Shown here piece by piece: positions 50,413 to 60,774 of a DNA stretch of 64,000 nt. The DNA is taken from assembly GCF_009830285.1 (NCBI RefSeq), contig NZ_WUQX01000001.1:372501-436500 (forward strand), in the 5' to 3' direction. The DNA comes from Sporofaciens musculi (GTDB lineage Bacteria > Bacillota > Clostridia > Lachnospirales > Lachnospiraceae). The notes under the pieces were generated by a model that did not search any database, had not been told where the DNA came from, and saw only the letters and a list, made by a program, of their open reading frames with translations. Position 1 is the first letter of the stretch. Each line of letters begins with the position of its first letter. The position numbers and the translations under genes are program-made.

Positions 50413-51324
50413 ATGACGAGAGTGATTGGAGTAAGGTTCCGTCCGGCTGGGAAGATCTATTTCTTCGCACCGGGGAAGTATGAGGTCAAGACAGGAGATA
50501 AGGTAATCGTTGAGACGGCGAGAGGCGTGGAGTTTGGTTCTGTGGTTACAGGACCAAAGGAGATAGAGGACGGAAAGATTACACAGCCCTTGAAGTCTGT
50601 AATCCGGATTGCAACCCAGGAAGATATATATAAGGAAGAAAAGAACCGTGAGAAGGAAAAGGAGGCATTTTCCATCTGCCTTGAGAAGATCCGCAAGCAT
50701 GGACTTGAGATGAAGTTAATCGATGCGGAGTATACATTTGACAATAACAAAGTACTTTTTTATTTTACAGCAGACGGGCGGATTGATTTTCGTGAGCTGG
50801 TGAAAGATCTGGCAAGTGTGTTCCGCACCAGGATTGAGCTTAGACAGATTGGAGTACGGGATGAGACGAAGATTCGCGGAGGAATTGGAATATGCGGACG
50901 CCCGCTATGCTGTCACACATATTTGACGGAATTTGCGCCGGTTTCTATTAAGATGGCAAAGGAACAGAATTTGTCTCTGAATCCCTCCAAGATATCGGGA
51001 GTATGCGGGAGGCTTATGTGCTGTCTGACCAACGAGGAGGAGACTTACGAAGAACTGAACAGCCGCCTGCCTTCTAACGGGGATCGAGTGACCACGCCTG
51101 ACGGATTGAAAGGTGAGGTGCAGTCAGTAAACGTACTGCGTCAGCTTGTGAAAGTGATCGTGACCCTGGACAATGATGAGAAGGAGATTCGGGAGTACAA
51201 GGCAAAAGAGCTTAGGTTTAAATCGAGACGCAGAAAGAAGGATATGAGACTGTCGCGGGAGGAGATGGCAGAGCTTAAGGCATTGGAAGAAAGGAACGCG
51301 GCGTCGAAGTTGGATGATGAATAG
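50413..51324 (+). CDS. ricT: PSP1-domain protein RicT (YaaT)
   Basis: 303 residues. VIGVRFRPAGKIYFFAPG at the start, the PSP1 core with GIGICGRPLCCHTYL and ISGVCGRLMCCLTNEEETY; these cysteines ligate the [4Fe-4S] clusters of the RicT-RicF-RicA complex in Bacillus, which adjusts mRNA maturation and feeds the Spo0A phosphorelay. The C-terminus is a basic tail. Located after holB, as in Bacillus. Overlaps the next gene by 11 bases. Confidence 0.94.
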   Translation: MTRVIGVRFRPAGKIYFFAPGKYEVKTGDKVIVETARGVEFGSVVTGPKEIEDGKITQPLKSVIRIATQEDIYKEEKNREKEKEAFSICLEKIRKHGLEMKLIDAEYTFDNNKVLFYFTADGRIDFRELVKDLASVFRTRIELRQIGVRDETKIRGGIGICGRPLCCHTYLTEFAPVSIKMAKEQNLSLNPSKISGVCGRLMCCLTNEEETYEELNSRLPSNGDRVTTPDGLKGEVQSVNVLRQLVKVIVTLDNDEKEIREYKAKELRFKSRRRKKDMRLSREEMAELKALEERNAASKLDDE

Positions 51325-52060
51325 AGAATATATAAGAGAGGGAGAACGCCTGGACGACTTGCAGATTAAGGGGTATGGGATTATACAGAACCCCGAAAGC
51401 TTCTGTTTTGGGATGGATGCGGTTCTCCTGTCTTCTTTTGCAAAGGTAAAGCCCCATGAGCATGTGTTGGACCTTGGAACAGGCACAGGAATTTTGCCGA
51501 TTCTGTTGGAGGCGAAGAATGAAGGGGCCCACTACACTGGTTTGGAGATACAAAAGGAGAGTGTCAGTCTGGCCCGAAGAAGTGTAAAATATAATGGGCT
51601 TGAGAAGCAGATTGACGTGGTGGAAGGAGATATCAGGAAGGGGTCTGAGCTCTTTGGCGCGGCTTCTTTTCAGGTCATTACTGTGAATCCGCCTTATATG
51701 ATTGGAGAACACGGGCTAAAGAACGAAAATGAAGCCTTGTATATCGCAAGACATGAGGTATTGTGCACATTGGAGGATGTACTGCGGGAGAGCGCAAGGC
51801 TTCTGGTGCCAAAAGGAAGATTCTATATGGTTCATAGGCCCTTCCGCCTGCCGGAGATACTGGCCAAGATGTCGGCATATGGGATAGAGCCGAAGCGGAT
51901 GAGGATGGTACATCCCTTTGTAGACAAAGAGCCGAACATGGTTTTAATCGAGGGGCTTCGGGGAGGAAAACCTCGTATGAAGGTAGAGCCGCCTTTGATT
52001 GTGTATCAGAGAGATGGGAGTTATACGGAAGAAGTGCTGAGGATTTATAATGACGAATGA
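51314..52060 (+). CDS. tRNA1(Val) adenine(37)-N6-methyltransferase family protein (TrmN6/YabB)
   Basis: 248 residues. A class I methyltransferase with SAM loop VLDLGTGTGILPILLEA near residue 49 and the catalytic NPPYMIGEHG near residue 125 used by N6-adenine methylases. FGMDAVLLSSFA before it is typical for the YabB/YfiC group. The operon place beside rsmI supports the call; the actual RNA substrate in Firmicutes is not certain. MMNREYI start at 51314 is within the ricT end. Confidence 0.9.
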   Translation: MMNREYIREGERLDDLQIKGYGIIQNPESFCFGMDAVLLSSFAKVKPHEHVLDLGTGTGILPILLEAKNEGAHYTGLEIQKESVSLARRSVKYNGLEKQIDVVEGDIRKGSELFGAASFQVITVNPPYMIGEHGLKNENEALYIARHEVLCTLEDVLRESARLLVPKGRFYMVHRPFRLPEILAKMSAYGIEPKRMRMVHPFVDKEPNMVLIEGLRGGKPRMKVEPPLIVYQRDGSYTEEVLRIYNDE

Positions 52061-52072
52061 AGGAGATTGACC

Positions 52073-52915
52073 ATGTCAGGAACATTATATCTATGTGCGA
52101 CGCCAATTGGTAATTTGGAGGATATGACGTTTCGCTGTATCCGAATTCTGAAAGAAGTAGATTTAATCGCAGCGGAGGATACCCGCAATAGTATCAAGCT
52201 TTTGAACCATTTTGATATCAAAAAACCTATGACCAGTTATCATGAGTACAATAAGATAGAGAAAGGGAAAAAGCTGGTAGAGAGGCTTCTGTGGGGCGAG
52301 AATATTGCGCTGATTACAGATGCGGGAACACCGGCGATTTCTGACCCAGGCGAGGAGCTGGTTGGGATGTGTCGTGAGGCAGGGATTACGGTTACGGCAG
52401 TTCCGGGCGCGGCGGCATGTATCACAGCGCTTACTATATCAGGACTGCCTACCAGGAGATTCGCGTTTGAGGCATTTTTGCCGACAGATAAGAAAGAGCA
52501 GAAAGCAGTTCTTGAGGAGATGAAGCATGAGACACGCACCATGGTGCTCTATGAGGCGCCCCACAGGCTGGTGCGCACATTGGAGGCTCTTTTTCAGGCT
52601 CTTGGAAATCGAAGGATTAGTGTTTGCCGTGAATTGACGAAGAAGCATGAGACCGTGTTTTCATCGCTTATAGAGGAGGCAGTTCTGTATTATAAGGCCC
52701 ATGAGCCAAAAGGAGAATGTGTCATTATAATAGAAGGAAGAAGCCGCCAGGAGGTTTGTGCCAGAGAGAGGGAAGAATGGGAGGAAATGAGCATCGGGGA
52801 CCATATGGAATTCTATCTGGGCGAAGGAATGGAGAAAAAAGAGGCTATGAAGAAGGTGGCGAAAGACCGAGGAGTCAGTAAGCGGGAAATCTATCAGGCG
52901 CTATTGCCAAAGTAA
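52073..52915 (+). CDS. rsmI: 16S rRNA (cytidine-1402-2'-O)-methyltransferase RsmI
   Basis: 280 residues, tetrapyrrole-methylase fold: LYLCATPIGNLEDMTFR at the start, IAAEDTRNSIKLLNHF, LITDAGTPAISDPGEELV, VPGAAACITALTISGLP and EAPHRLVRTLEAL. Methylates the ribose of C1402 at the decoding centre. AAGGAG (52060-52065) fixes ATG 52073 rather than the TTG six bases earlier. Last gene of the operon. Confidence 0.95.
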   Translation: MSGTLYLCATPIGNLEDMTFRCIRILKEVDLIAAEDTRNSIKLLNHFDIKKPMTSYHEYNKIEKGKKLVERLLWGENIALITDAGTPAISDPGEELVGMCREAGITVTAVPGAAACITALTISGLPTRRFAFEAFLPTDKKEQKAVLEEMKHETRTMVLYEAPHRLVRTLEALFQALGNRRISVCRELTKKHETVFSSLIEEAVLYYKAHEPKGECVIIIEGRSRQEVCAREREEWEEMSIGDHMEFYLGEGMEKKEAMKKVAKDRGVSKREIYQALLPK

Positions 52916-53068
52916 ACGGATATCCTTGGTCAACTTGTATAAAATTTTGTGAAAAAATTGTTCAACTTGGGTATACCCTAAACTGAACTTTTTTATATAC
53001 TTTTTATTAAAGCAAGACGGTATCACAGATACAAAGAATATTTTTTTTAAAAATGGAGGAAACCCAAA
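52916..53068 (+). promoter_or_regulatory. Leader/promoter region of the sugar ABC ATPase gene
   Basis: About 150 AT-rich bases containing a GGGTATACCC palindrome at 52969-52978 (TTGGGTATACCCTAA in full), a possible operator, and TATATACT-type -10 sequences near 52995. GGAGG precedes the start of the next gene. Confidence 0.4.
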
Positions 53069-54181
53069 ATGGCAAGTTTATCATTAAAACACATTAATAA
53101 AGCATATCCGAATGGATTTGAAGCTGTAAAAGACTTCAACCTTGAGATTGAAGATAAGGAATTCGTCATCTTCGTAGGCCCTTCAGGATGTGGTAAGTCA
53201 ACAACACTTCGTATGGTAGCCGGTCTGGAGGATATATCTTCCGGAGAATTATGGATCGGAGATAAGATGGTCAATGATGTAGAGCCTAAGGACAGAGATA
53301 TCGCCATGGTATTCCAGAACTACGCTCTTTATCCACATATGACAGTATATGACAATATGGCTTTTGGTCTTAAGCTGAGAAAAGTTCCAAAGGACCAGAT
53401 TGATAAGATGGTACGTGAAGCTGCTAAGATTCTTGATTTGGAAGCATTGTTAGATCGTAAGCCGAAGGCTCTTTCCGGTGGTCAGAGACAGCGTGTTGCT
53501 ATGGGACGTGCAATCGTTCGTAATCCTAAGGTATTCCTTATGGATGAGCCTCTTTCTAACTTGGATGCTAAGCTGCGTGGACAGATGCGTATTGAGATTT
53601 CCAAGCTGCATCAGAGACTGGGCACAACCATCATCTATGTAACACATGACCAGACAGAGGCTATGACTCTTGGTACAAGAATCGTAGTTATGAGCGCAGG
53701 TGTTGTTCAGCAGGTTGATACTCCTCAGACATTGTACGATCGTCCGTGTAATCTGTTCGTTGCAGGATTCATTGGATCACCGCAGATGAACTTTGTAGAC
53801 GCTAAGTGTAAAGTGAACGGCAAGAAGGTAGCTCTCGTTGCTGGACCTGCATCTATCGAGCTTCCAGAAGCTAAGGCTAAGAAGCTGATTGACGGTGGAT
53901 ATGATGGAAAGACTGTTGTACTTGGAATTCGTCCAGAGGATGTACATGATGAGCCAGATTTCCTTGCTAAGTCTCCGAACACGATTATCGAAGCTACAAT
54001 TCGTGTATACGAGATGCTTGGTGCAGAAGTTTACCTGCACTTCGATTATGAGGGATCTACTATGACAGCAAGAGTTGATCCAAGAACTACAGCAAGAACA
54101 GGCGATACCGTTAAGTTTGCACTGGATGCTGACAGAATCCATGTATTTGATAAAGAGACAGAGAAAACAATTACAAATTAG
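53069..54181 (+). CDS. Carbohydrate ABC transporter ATP-binding protein (UgpC/MsmX type)
   Basis: 370 residues. Walker A GPSGCGKST near residue 38, Q-loop VFQNYALYPHMTVYDNM, signature LSGGQRQRVAMGRAIVRNP near 134, Walker B VFLMDEPLSNLD, H-loop THDQTEA, then a C-terminal TOBE-like regulatory domain (240-370). Such ATPases energise several sugar ABC importers; no permease or binding-protein gene is adjacent, as expected for a shared MsmX-like subunit. Codon use is noticeably biased toward common codons, suggesting high expression. Confidence 0.94.
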   Translation: MASLSLKHINKAYPNGFEAVKDFNLEIEDKEFVIFVGPSGCGKSTTLRMVAGLEDISSGELWIGDKMVNDVEPKDRDIAMVFQNYALYPHMTVYDNMAFGLKLRKVPKDQIDKMVREAAKILDLEALLDRKPKALSGGQRQRVAMGRAIVRNPKVFLMDEPLSNLDAKLRGQMRIEISKLHQRLGTTIIYVTHDQTEAMTLGTRIVVMSAGVVQQVDTPQTLYDRPCNLFVAGFIGSPQMNFVDAKCKVNGKKVALVAGPASIELPEAKAKKLIDGGYDGKTVVLGIRPEDVHDEPDFLAKSPNTIIEATIRVYEMLGAEVYLHFDYEGSTMTARVDPRTTARTGDTVKFALDADRIHVFDKETEKTITN

Positions 54182-54201
54182 TTTTCAGTGATAACGAGGA
54201 G

Positions 54202-54230
54202 GCCAGACACCATTGGGTGTCTGGCTTTTT
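54202..54230 (+). terminator. ABC ATPase gene terminator
   Basis: GCCAGACACC pairs with GGTGTCTGGC, followed by TTTTT. Confidence 0.92.
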
Positions 54231-54307
54231 AATGGTAAGCCTGTACATTCTGTTTATCCTATGATAAAATAAAACATGTGCCTATCAAAGAACAGGAGGG
54301 AATTCCA

Positions 54308-55426
54308 GTGTTATCGAATCAGATACTACATAAAGCAGTACAGGATATTAAGAGGATTACCGGATTAGAATGTGCGATTTGGGATATGAAAGGAATCTGC
54401 CTTGTCATGACCAATGAGAGGATGACAGGGTTTGACGGAGCCGTTTCAACATTTTGCGAGGCGGCGCCCACCGTTGCGGCAGAGGAGCTTCTCTTCCGCA
54501 TAGAAAAAGATTTGGGGGTGTTTCTTGTACATGATGACGAAGACCCCTGTTATGTTCTTGTGCTGAAAGGAGGATGTCCGCAGATGGAGATGGCGGGCAG
54601 ACTTGGAGTCAGCCAGTTAGAGAATCTTCTTTTTGCGTACAAGGAGAAGATGGATAAGAATCGTTTTATCCAGAATTTGATTTTGGACAATATGCTGTTG
54701 GTGGATGTGTATAATCAGGCCAAGAAGATGAAGATTCCGGTTGAGCTAAGAAGGGCGGTATTCCTGGTGGAGTCCAAGAACGAAGGAGAGAATCTGATTC
54801 TTGAGACGCTGAAGGGACTGTATGCCACTGGCACAAAGGATTTTGTGACAGCGGTGGATGAGAAGCATGTGATTTTGGTCAGGGCATTGGAGAATACAGA
54901 CGATTACCCTCAGTTGGAACAGATGGCAAGGGAATTGGTTGACACGCTGAATATGGAGGCCATGGTCAGTGTTCGGATTGCTTATGGTACCATTATCAGT
55001 GAATTAAAGGATGTGTCCAAGTCTTACAAAGAGGCGGGAATGGCGCTGGAGGTGGGACGGGTGTTCTATGCGGACAAGAATATCCTTGCCTACAACGAGC
55101 TTGGGATTGGACGTCTGATTCATCAACTGCCGGCTTCTCTTTGTGAGATGTTCCTTAATGAAGTGTTTGAGGGAAATACGGCGGACCAGTTCGAGGAAGA
55201 AGAATTAATTACTGTGTACACATTTTTCGACAATAATCTGAATATTTCTGAGACGGCAAGGCAGCTCTATGTACATCGAAATACCCTGGTATACCGGCTT
55301 GAGAAGATTCAGAAAAGGACAGGCTTAGATGTCAGGGTGTTTGAGGATGCGCTAACGTTCAAGATTGCAATGATGGTGGCAGACCATATGAAGTATATGC
55401 AGAGCTATTCTGTTGTGCGCAGATAG
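54308..55426 (+). CDS. PucR/CdaR-family transcriptional regulator
   Basis: About 372 residues from GTG 54308 (AGGAGGG seven bases before). The N-terminal part (1-130) resembles the CdaR sugar-diacid recognition region ([20 protein letters not shown]), the middle a CdaR GGDEF-like domain, and the C-terminus a PucR helix-turn-helix ([20 protein letters not shown] then [17 protein letters not shown]). Likely regulates the hydratase gene 38 bases downstream, to which it is joined without terminator. The effector is unknown. Confidence 0.88.
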   Translation: MLSNQILHKAVQDIKRITGLECAIWDMKGICLVMTNERMTGFDGAVSTFCEAAPTVAAEELLFRIEKDLGVFLVHDDEDPCYVLVLKGGCPQMEMAGRLGVSQLENLLFAYKEKMDKNRFIQNLILDNMLLVDVYNQAKKMKIPVELRRAVFLVESKNEGENLILETLKGLYATGTKDFVTAVDEKHVILVRALENTDDYPQLEQMARELVDTLNMEAMVSVRIAYGTIISELKDVSKSYKEAGMALEVGRVFYADKNILAYNELGIGRLIHQLPASLCEMFLNEVFEGNTADQFEEEELITVYTFFDNNLNISETARQLYVHRNTLVYRLEKIQKRTGLDVRVFEDALTFKIAMMVADHMKYMQSYSVVRR

Positions 55427-55464
55427 AAACAGTACAGTATGTAATTTTAGGAGGAGACAAAAAT

Positions 55465-57750
55465 ATGGTGAAATTATACGATAAGGGTGTCTATCTGTTA
55501 AATGGAACAGAGATTTTGGAGGATGCCCGTGAGATAAAAGAAAAGACCGGACGGGAGGTATCTCCTGGGGAGGCGGCAAAGGATACAATGGCATATGGCA
55601 TTCTTGCCGACCACAATACATCCGGTAATATGGAGCAGCTTCAGATTAAATTTGATAAGCTGACTTCACATGACATTACATTTGTGGGGATTATCCAGAC
55701 GGCAAGGGCGTCTGGGCTTGAGCGGTTCCCCATTCCCTATGTATTAACGAACTGTCATAATTCTCTCTGTGCGGTAGGAGGAACCATTAATGAGGATGAT
55801 CATATGTTTGGGCTTACCTGTGCAAAGAGATATGGGGGTGTGTATGTGCCGCCTCACCAGGCAGTAATCCATCAGTATGCGCGGGAGATGCTTACTGGCG
55901 GCGGTAAGATGATACTTGGTTCAGACAGTCACACACGCTATGGGGCGCTGGGAACCATGGCAATGGGTGAGGGCGGACCAGAGCTTGTAAAGCAGCTGCT
56001 GAATAAGACCTATGATATTAAGATGCCTGGCGTAGTAGGAATCTATCTGGACGGTGAGCCAATGAAAGGGGTAGGCCCTCAGGATGTGGCGCTTGCGATC
56101 ATTGGGGCAACATTTGGCAATGGCTATGTGAATAATAAGGTTATGGAGTTCGTGGGGCCTGGTGTGTCAAAGCTGAGCGCTGATTTCCGTATTGGAATTG
56201 ATGTTATGACCACAGAGACGACCTGTCTTTCCTCCATCTGGATGACGGATGAGAAGATTCGGGAGTTCTATGAGGTTCATGGAAGGTCAGAAGAATATAA
56301 AGAATTGAAGCCAGGCGCTGTGGCATATTATGACGGCATGGTCTATGTAAACTTAAGCGAGATTAAGCCAATGATTGCAATGCCCTTCCATCCGTCCAAT
56401 GTCTATACTATTGACGATGTAAATGCGAACCTAAAAGACGTACTCCACGACGTAGAGCAGAAGGCGCTGGTAAGCCTTGACGGCGCTGTGGACTATACGC
56501 TGCAGGATAAGATTGTGAATGGAAGGTTATATGTAGAGCAGGGAATCATTGCAGGATGTGCAGGAGGCGGATTTGAAAATATCTGCGCGGCGGCGGATAT
56601 TATAAGAGGACGTTATATCGGTGCAGATGAATTTACGTTCAGCGTGTATCCTGCAAGTACTCCAATCTATATGGAGTTAGTGAAGAACGGGGCGGTTGCA
56701 GATTTGATGCAGGCAGGAACAATTGTGAAGACTGCGTTCTGCGGGCCTTGCTTTGGGGCGGGGGATACTCCGGCAAACAATGGGCTGTCCATCCGCCATT
56801 CTACAAGAAATTTCCCGAATCGTGAAGGCTCTAAGCTTCAGAACGGACAGATTGCGTCGGTTGCGCTTATGGATGCCCGTTCCATCGCGGCGACTGCGGC
56901 AAATAAGGGCTTCCTTACAGCAGCGACAGACTTGGATGTGGAATTCACAGGACAAAAATATCATTTTGACCAGAATATTTACGCAAACCGTGTGTTTGAC
57001 AGCAAGGGAGAGGCAGATTCGTCGGTTAAGATTAAGTTTGGACCGAATATCAAGGACTGGCCCAAGATGGCGGCGTTGCCAGAGAACCTGCTTCTTAAGG
57101 TGGTGTCCGAGATTCATGATCCGGTTACCACCACGGATGAGTTGATTCCTTCTGGAGAGACTTCCTCCTATCGCTCGAATCCGCTAGGGCTGGCAGAGTT
57201 TGCCCTGTCCAGGAAGGACCCTGCCTATGTGGGACGTGCGAAGGAGGTTCAGAAGGCAGAGAAGGCCATCGAAGCAGAGCAGTGTCCGGTTGAGGCGTTG
57301 GCTGAGCTTAAGCCTGTGATGGAGAAGCTTCATGAGACCTATCCGGATATTGACCGGACGAATCTTGGAATCGGAAGTACTATATTTGCTGTGAAGCCAG
57401 GAGACGGGTCAGCGAGGGAGCAGGCGGCGTCCTGCCAGAAGGTCCTTGGCGGATGGGCTAATATTGCCAATGAATATGCTACCAAACGGTATCGCTCGAA
57501 TCTGATCAACTGGGGAATGCTTCCGTTTATCACGGAGGAAAACCATGAACAGTTAAGCTTTAAGAACGGCGACTACCTGTTTGTGCCGGAGATAAAAAAA
57601 GCGGTGAAAGAAAAGGCAGCAGAGGTCAAGGTTTATGTGGTTGGAAACGGAGACATGTGGAAGGAGATTACGCTGAAGCTTGGGGATATGACGGATGCTG
57701 AGCGTGAGATTATTGAAAAGGGCTGTTTGATTAATTATTATAAAGGATAA
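55465..57750 (+). CDS. Aconitase-family hydratase (YbhJ-like)
   Basis: 761 residues with the aconitase layout but divergent from AcnA/AcnB/LeuC. Parts visible are [33 protein letters not shown] (active-site His/Ser area), the cluster-binding candidates [11 protein letters not shown] and [20 protein letters not shown], and the swivel-domain [16 protein letters not shown]. The cysteines suit a [4Fe-4S] cluster. It probably hydrates or dehydrates an organic acid. The substrate is unknown. RBS AGGAGG before ATG 55465. Co-located with a CdaR-like regulator, which often senses organic acids. Confidence 0.85.
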   Translation: MVKLYDKGVYLLNGTEILEDAREIKEKTGREVSPGEAAKDTMAYGILADHNTSGNMEQLQIKFDKLTSHDITFVGIIQTARASGLERFPIPYVLTNCHNSLCAVGGTINEDDHMFGLTCAKRYGGVYVPPHQAVIHQYAREMLTGGGKMILGSDSHTRYGALGTMAMGEGGPELVKQLLNKTYDIKMPGVVGIYLDGEPMKGVGPQDVALAIIGATFGNGYVNNKVMEFVGPGVSKLSADFRIGIDVMTTETTCLSSIWMTDEKIREFYEVHGRSEEYKELKPGAVAYYDGMVYVNLSEIKPMIAMPFHPSNVYTIDDVNANLKDVLHDVEQKALVSLDGAVDYTLQDKIVNGRLYVEQGIIAGCAGGGFENICAAADIIRGRYIGADEFTFSVYPASTPIYMELVKNGAVADLMQAGTIVKTAFCGPCFGAGDTPANNGLSIRHSTRNFPNREGSKLQNGQIASVALMDARSIAATAANKGFLTAATDLDVEFTGQKYHFDQNIYANRVFDSKGEADSSVKIKFGPNIKDWPKMAALPENLLLKVVSEIHDPVTTTDELIPSGETSSYRSNPLGLAEFALSRKDPAYVGRAKEVQKAEKAIEAEQCPVEALAELKPVMEKLHETYPDIDRTNLGIGSTIFAVKPGDGSAREQAASCQKVLGGWANIANEYATKRYRSNLINWGMLPFITEENHEQLSFKNGDYLFVPEIKKAVKEKAAEVKVYVVGNGDMWKEITLKLGDMTDAEREIIEKGCLINYYKG

Positions 57751-57768
57751 TCAAATGAAAATTTTTGC

Positions 57769-57798
57769 GGGGAGGCTGCAACAGCAGCCCCCTTTTTT
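57769..57798 (+). terminator. Hydratase gene terminator
   Basis: GGGG-GGCTGC pairs with GCAGCCCCC, followed by TTTTTT. Confidence 0.9.
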
Positions 57799-57853
57799 GA
57801 CTCTTATATTATGAAAGGAATCATCGGGCGGTTTTAAACAGGGAGGAGAAGAT

Positions 57854-58333
57854 ATGAGATGCGACACAAAGACATTTGCGCAAATGTATGAGACGGTCTA
57901 CAAAGACCTGTACCGGTTTGCCCTGTGTATGATGAGGAATCCGCAGGATGCGGAGGATGCAGTAAGTGAGGCGGTGGTGGCAGCATACGAGAATATTGGA
58001 AAGCTTAAGAAGGAGGATGCATTCAGGAGCTGGATATTCACAATTCTGTCCAACATCTGTAAAAAGAAATGGCGCAATGCGTCAAAAGAAAGCAGCCATG
58101 CCGCTGAGGGAGTATTGGATGAGGCTTCCGGTGAAGAAACGGATATAGGGCTTGCGTTGGACGTGCGGAAAGCATTTTTTCTTCTGGAAGAAGAAGAACA
58201 GACGATTGTAGGTATGTCTGTTTTTGGAGGATATAACAGCCAGGAGATTGGTGAGGCGCTGAAGCTGAACCCCAATACCGTACGGTCAAAAAGAAGCCGT
58301 GCGCTGCAGAAGATGGAATGTGTATTGAGATGA
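57854..58333 (+). CDS. ECF-type RNA polymerase sigma factor
   Basis: 159 residues. Region 2: FAQMYETVYKDLYRFALCMM and RNPQDAEDAVSEAVVAAYEN then FRSWIFTILSNICKKKWR; region 4: FLLEEEEQTIVGMSVFGGYN, SQEIGEALKLNPNTVRSKRS. AGGGAGGAG precedes ATG 57854. Followed after 18 bases by a membrane-anchored beta-propeller protein that should act as its anti-sigma factor or sensor. Confidence 0.92.
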   Translation: MRCDTKTFAQMYETVYKDLYRFALCMMRNPQDAEDAVSEAVVAAYENIGKLKKEDAFRSWIFTILSNICKKKWRNASKESSHAAEGVLDEASGEETDIGLALDVRKAFFLLEEEEQTIVGMSVFGGYNSQEIGEALKLNPNTVRSKRSRALQKMECVLR

Positions 58334-58351
58334 GTCAAAGGAGGCGGCTGT

Positions 58352-60343
58352 ATGGATAAGAGAGAACAGGATGTATTAGAGCAGGTCAGGCAAAAGACGG
58401 AGGATATTAAAGTGCCAGAGAACCTTGAGCCGGAGAACATCCGGCAGATGCTAGAGGAGAAGGAATCCGCGGCGTCTTTGGGAAAGAGGCATAGAAGGTG
58501 GGGAGTTCGTCAGACAAGTGCGCTTGCGGCGGCTTGTTTGGCGGTGGTGGTCGGGTTTGCCGCGTGGAATGTGTCGAGGCCCGAAAAAGGGAGTAATGAT
58601 AATGGGTCGAAAGAACGGCTGGAAATTAGCAGCAGTAAGACCATTGCACAGGCAGAAAGCTATGAGCAGGTATTTGAGTATTATGAAACTTACCAAAAGA
58701 AGCTGGAAGAAGAACAGGAGTCATACAAGATGGACGCCGGCGACATGGCAAGAAGCATGATTGCCGAGAGCGCCGAGGGAAGTGCGATGAACGGAAGCTC
58801 TGGCGGTGCGAAATCTTCGGGAGAGGAAATGGCAATCATAGAGGATGCGGCGGATACAGCAGACGCCACAACGGAGCATTCACAGACGAATGTAAGGCAG
58901 GAGGGTGTGGATGAGGCAGATATTGCGAAGACAGATGGAAGATATCTTTATGTCCTTGAGGACAATGAGCATGAGATTGCCGTTGTTGATACAATGGGAC
59001 AGAGTATAAAGAAAGTGGCTTCCGTTGAGGTAGGTGACGATCGGTATATTCGGGAATTCTATATCATTCCGGATATGAAGAAGATGGTAGTCATCTGCGG
59101 GCTGCAAAGCGGCGGCGCTATATTGGATGACCCCTTCTATACCCAGGGCGCTATGGGGGACAATGGTGTGACAATGGCGGTTACCTATGATATTCAGGAG
59201 CCAGAGAAGCCTAAGGAGGAAGGAAATGTAACCCAGAGCGGAAATTACAGTTCGTCAAGGATGGTGAACGGTTATCTCTATCTGTTCAGCGAGGTTCATA
59301 TCTGGGGCGAGGTGGTGCAAAACGAGCCCAGGACGTATGTGCCATTGATTAATGGCGAGCCTGTTTTGGAGAGAGATATTTACCTTCCGCCGGTCAAGCA
59401 GGCGAACATGTATGAGGTGATTACGTCTGTGGATATTAAGAAGCCGGATCAGACGAAGGACAGCAAGGCTATTTTCTCTAAGGGCGGTCAGGTCTATGTA
59501 AGTAATAAGAATATCTATTTCTATGAGACGGAATGGGGAAACTGGAGTGGATGTATTACGACGATTCGGAAGGTAGCGTACAAGGATGGAAAATTGGAAG
59601 CCAAAGCTCAGGGGAGTTTTGACGGTTATCTGAATGATTCATTTTCCATTGACGAGTATGAGGGGAATCTCAGAGTGGTTACCACAGACGACGATACCAA
59701 TTCTGTGTATGTTTTGGATGAAGAATTGGAGGAAATTGGTGCGATTGAGAATCTAGCAAAGGATGAGAGGATATACTCAGCGCGGTTCATGGGAGATACG
59801 GGATATTTTGTAACGTTTCGGGAGACTGATCCCTTATTCAGCGTGGATTTTTCTGACCCGAAGAAGCCAAAGATTATCGGTGAGCTTAAGATACCAGGCT
59901 TCTCAGAGTACCTTCATTTCTATGGGGAGGACCGGCTCCTTGGGATTGGTATGAATGTGGATGAGGAGACTATGACTACGGATGGCGCTAAGATTACTAT
60001 GTTTGATATCTCGGATAAGACGGATGTGAAGGAGAAGAATACGTATGTATTGAAGAATGTGTACAGTACGGATGTGGCTTATGATTATAAGGCGGCGTTG
60101 GTTGACTGGAAGAAAAATATTATCGGCTTCTCCGGTTATACGGAGGGCGGTCAGAGGTATTTTCTCTTTGAGTATGATGAGGATAAAGGGTTTATCTGCA
60201 ATATGGAGGAGGATATTAACGGAAACGGGATGCGCATTCCAAGAGGTATCTATATAGGAGATACGCTGTATGTGATTCAGGGGAATATTATAGAGGCTTA
60301 TAGCCTTAAAGATTATCAGAAGGTGGATGATTTGATTTTGTAG
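58352..60343 (+). CDS. Membrane-anchored beta-propeller protein, sigma-factor partner
   Basis: 663 residues. A cytoplasmic charged N-terminus (1-50, possible sigma-binding part), a membrane helix near 55-73 (LAAACLAVVVGFAAWNV) and a large outer domain of the beta-propeller family PF09826, marked by TNVRQEGVDEADIAKTDGRY and YLYVLEDNEHEIAVVDT. Segments such as SDPKKPKIIGELKIPGFSEY continue the family pattern. In this family genes with an adjacent ECF sigma factor are common. AAAGGAGG before ATG 58352. The stress it senses is unknown. Confidence 0.88.
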   Translation: MDKREQDVLEQVRQKTEDIKVPENLEPENIRQMLEEKESAASLGKRHRRWGVRQTSALAAACLAVVVGFAAWNVSRPEKGSNDNGSKERLEISSSKTIAQAESYEQVFEYYETYQKKLEEEQESYKMDAGDMARSMIAESAEGSAMNGSSGGAKSSGEEMAIIEDAADTADATTEHSQTNVRQEGVDEADIAKTDGRYLYVLEDNEHEIAVVDTMGQSIKKVASVEVGDDRYIREFYIIPDMKKMVVICGLQSGGAILDDPFYTQGAMGDNGVTMAVTYDIQEPEKPKEEGNVTQSGNYSSSRMVNGYLYLFSEVHIWGEVVQNEPRTYVPLINGEPVLERDIYLPPVKQANMYEVITSVDIKKPDQTKDSKAIFSKGGQVYVSNKNIYFYETEWGNWSGCITTIRKVAYKDGKLEAKAQGSFDGYLNDSFSIDEYEGNLRVVTTDDDTNSVYVLDEELEEIGAIENLAKDERIYSARFMGDTGYFVTFRETDPLFSVDFSDPKKPKIIGELKIPGFSEYLHFYGEDRLLGIGMNVDEETMTTDGAKITMFDISDKTDVKEKNTYVLKNVYSTDVAYDYKAALVDWKKNIIGFSGYTEGGQRYFLFEYDEDKGFICNMEEDINGNGMRIPRGIYIGDTLYVIQGNIIEAYSLKDYQKVDDLIL

Positions 60344-60374
60344 AGGATGGGAATGCGTTAAAGGAGGTTAAGAG

Positions 60375-60415
60375 AACGGCGGTCTGGATGAAAATTCAAA
60401 ACCGCCGTTAATTTC
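60375..60415 (+). terminator. Hairpin after the beta-propeller gene
   Basis: AACGGCGGT (60375-60383) pairs with ACCGCCGTT (60401-60409), followed by a weak T-rich tail; lies between two convergent genes. Confidence 0.7.
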
Positions 60416-60422
60416 GTTGGAC

Positions 60423-60458
60423 TTAGCTGCCAATCAGTACAGTCTTTTTGCAAAAAGC
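60423..60458 (-). pseudogene. Severed C-terminal tail of the AAA-ATPase/nuclease gene
   Basis: On the minus strand GCTTTTTGC-AAAAAG... reads AFCKKTVLIGS and stop (stop codon 60423-60425). This is the natural end of the family's proteins (KYGFAF..K.VLIG), continuing the sequence that breaks off at 62087 across the insertion element. Confidence 0.85.
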
Positions 60459-60736
60459 GAGACTGTAAATAATCTTGTGTCTTTGGAGAAATAATCTTTA
60501 CTGGTAGGAATCAGATATGTAGAAATCTGCTGTCGAATATCATTACTTTTATGTTGTCGAATTCTTTTTATGATAATAGTATTACCAGATAGTCAGGTTT
60601 TATACATATTTATTGATTTTTTGGCACACCAATCAGACATTAGCAGCAGAAACTCTTTCCGTGGGCTCTGCCCACACCCGGCCTCCGGAATAAGACCGGG
60701 AATTTCTGGCAATACTGCTAATGCCGATGAAATAAG

Positions 60737-60774
60737 GCCGGAACGTTTTGATGCGATATGTCGTTCCGGCTTTT
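60737..60774. terminator. Hairpin inside the insertion sequence after the transposase
   Basis: GCCGGAACG pairs with CGTTCCGGC, TTTT follows on the + strand. It may stop outside transcription entering the element or end the transposase message. Confidence 0.6.
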
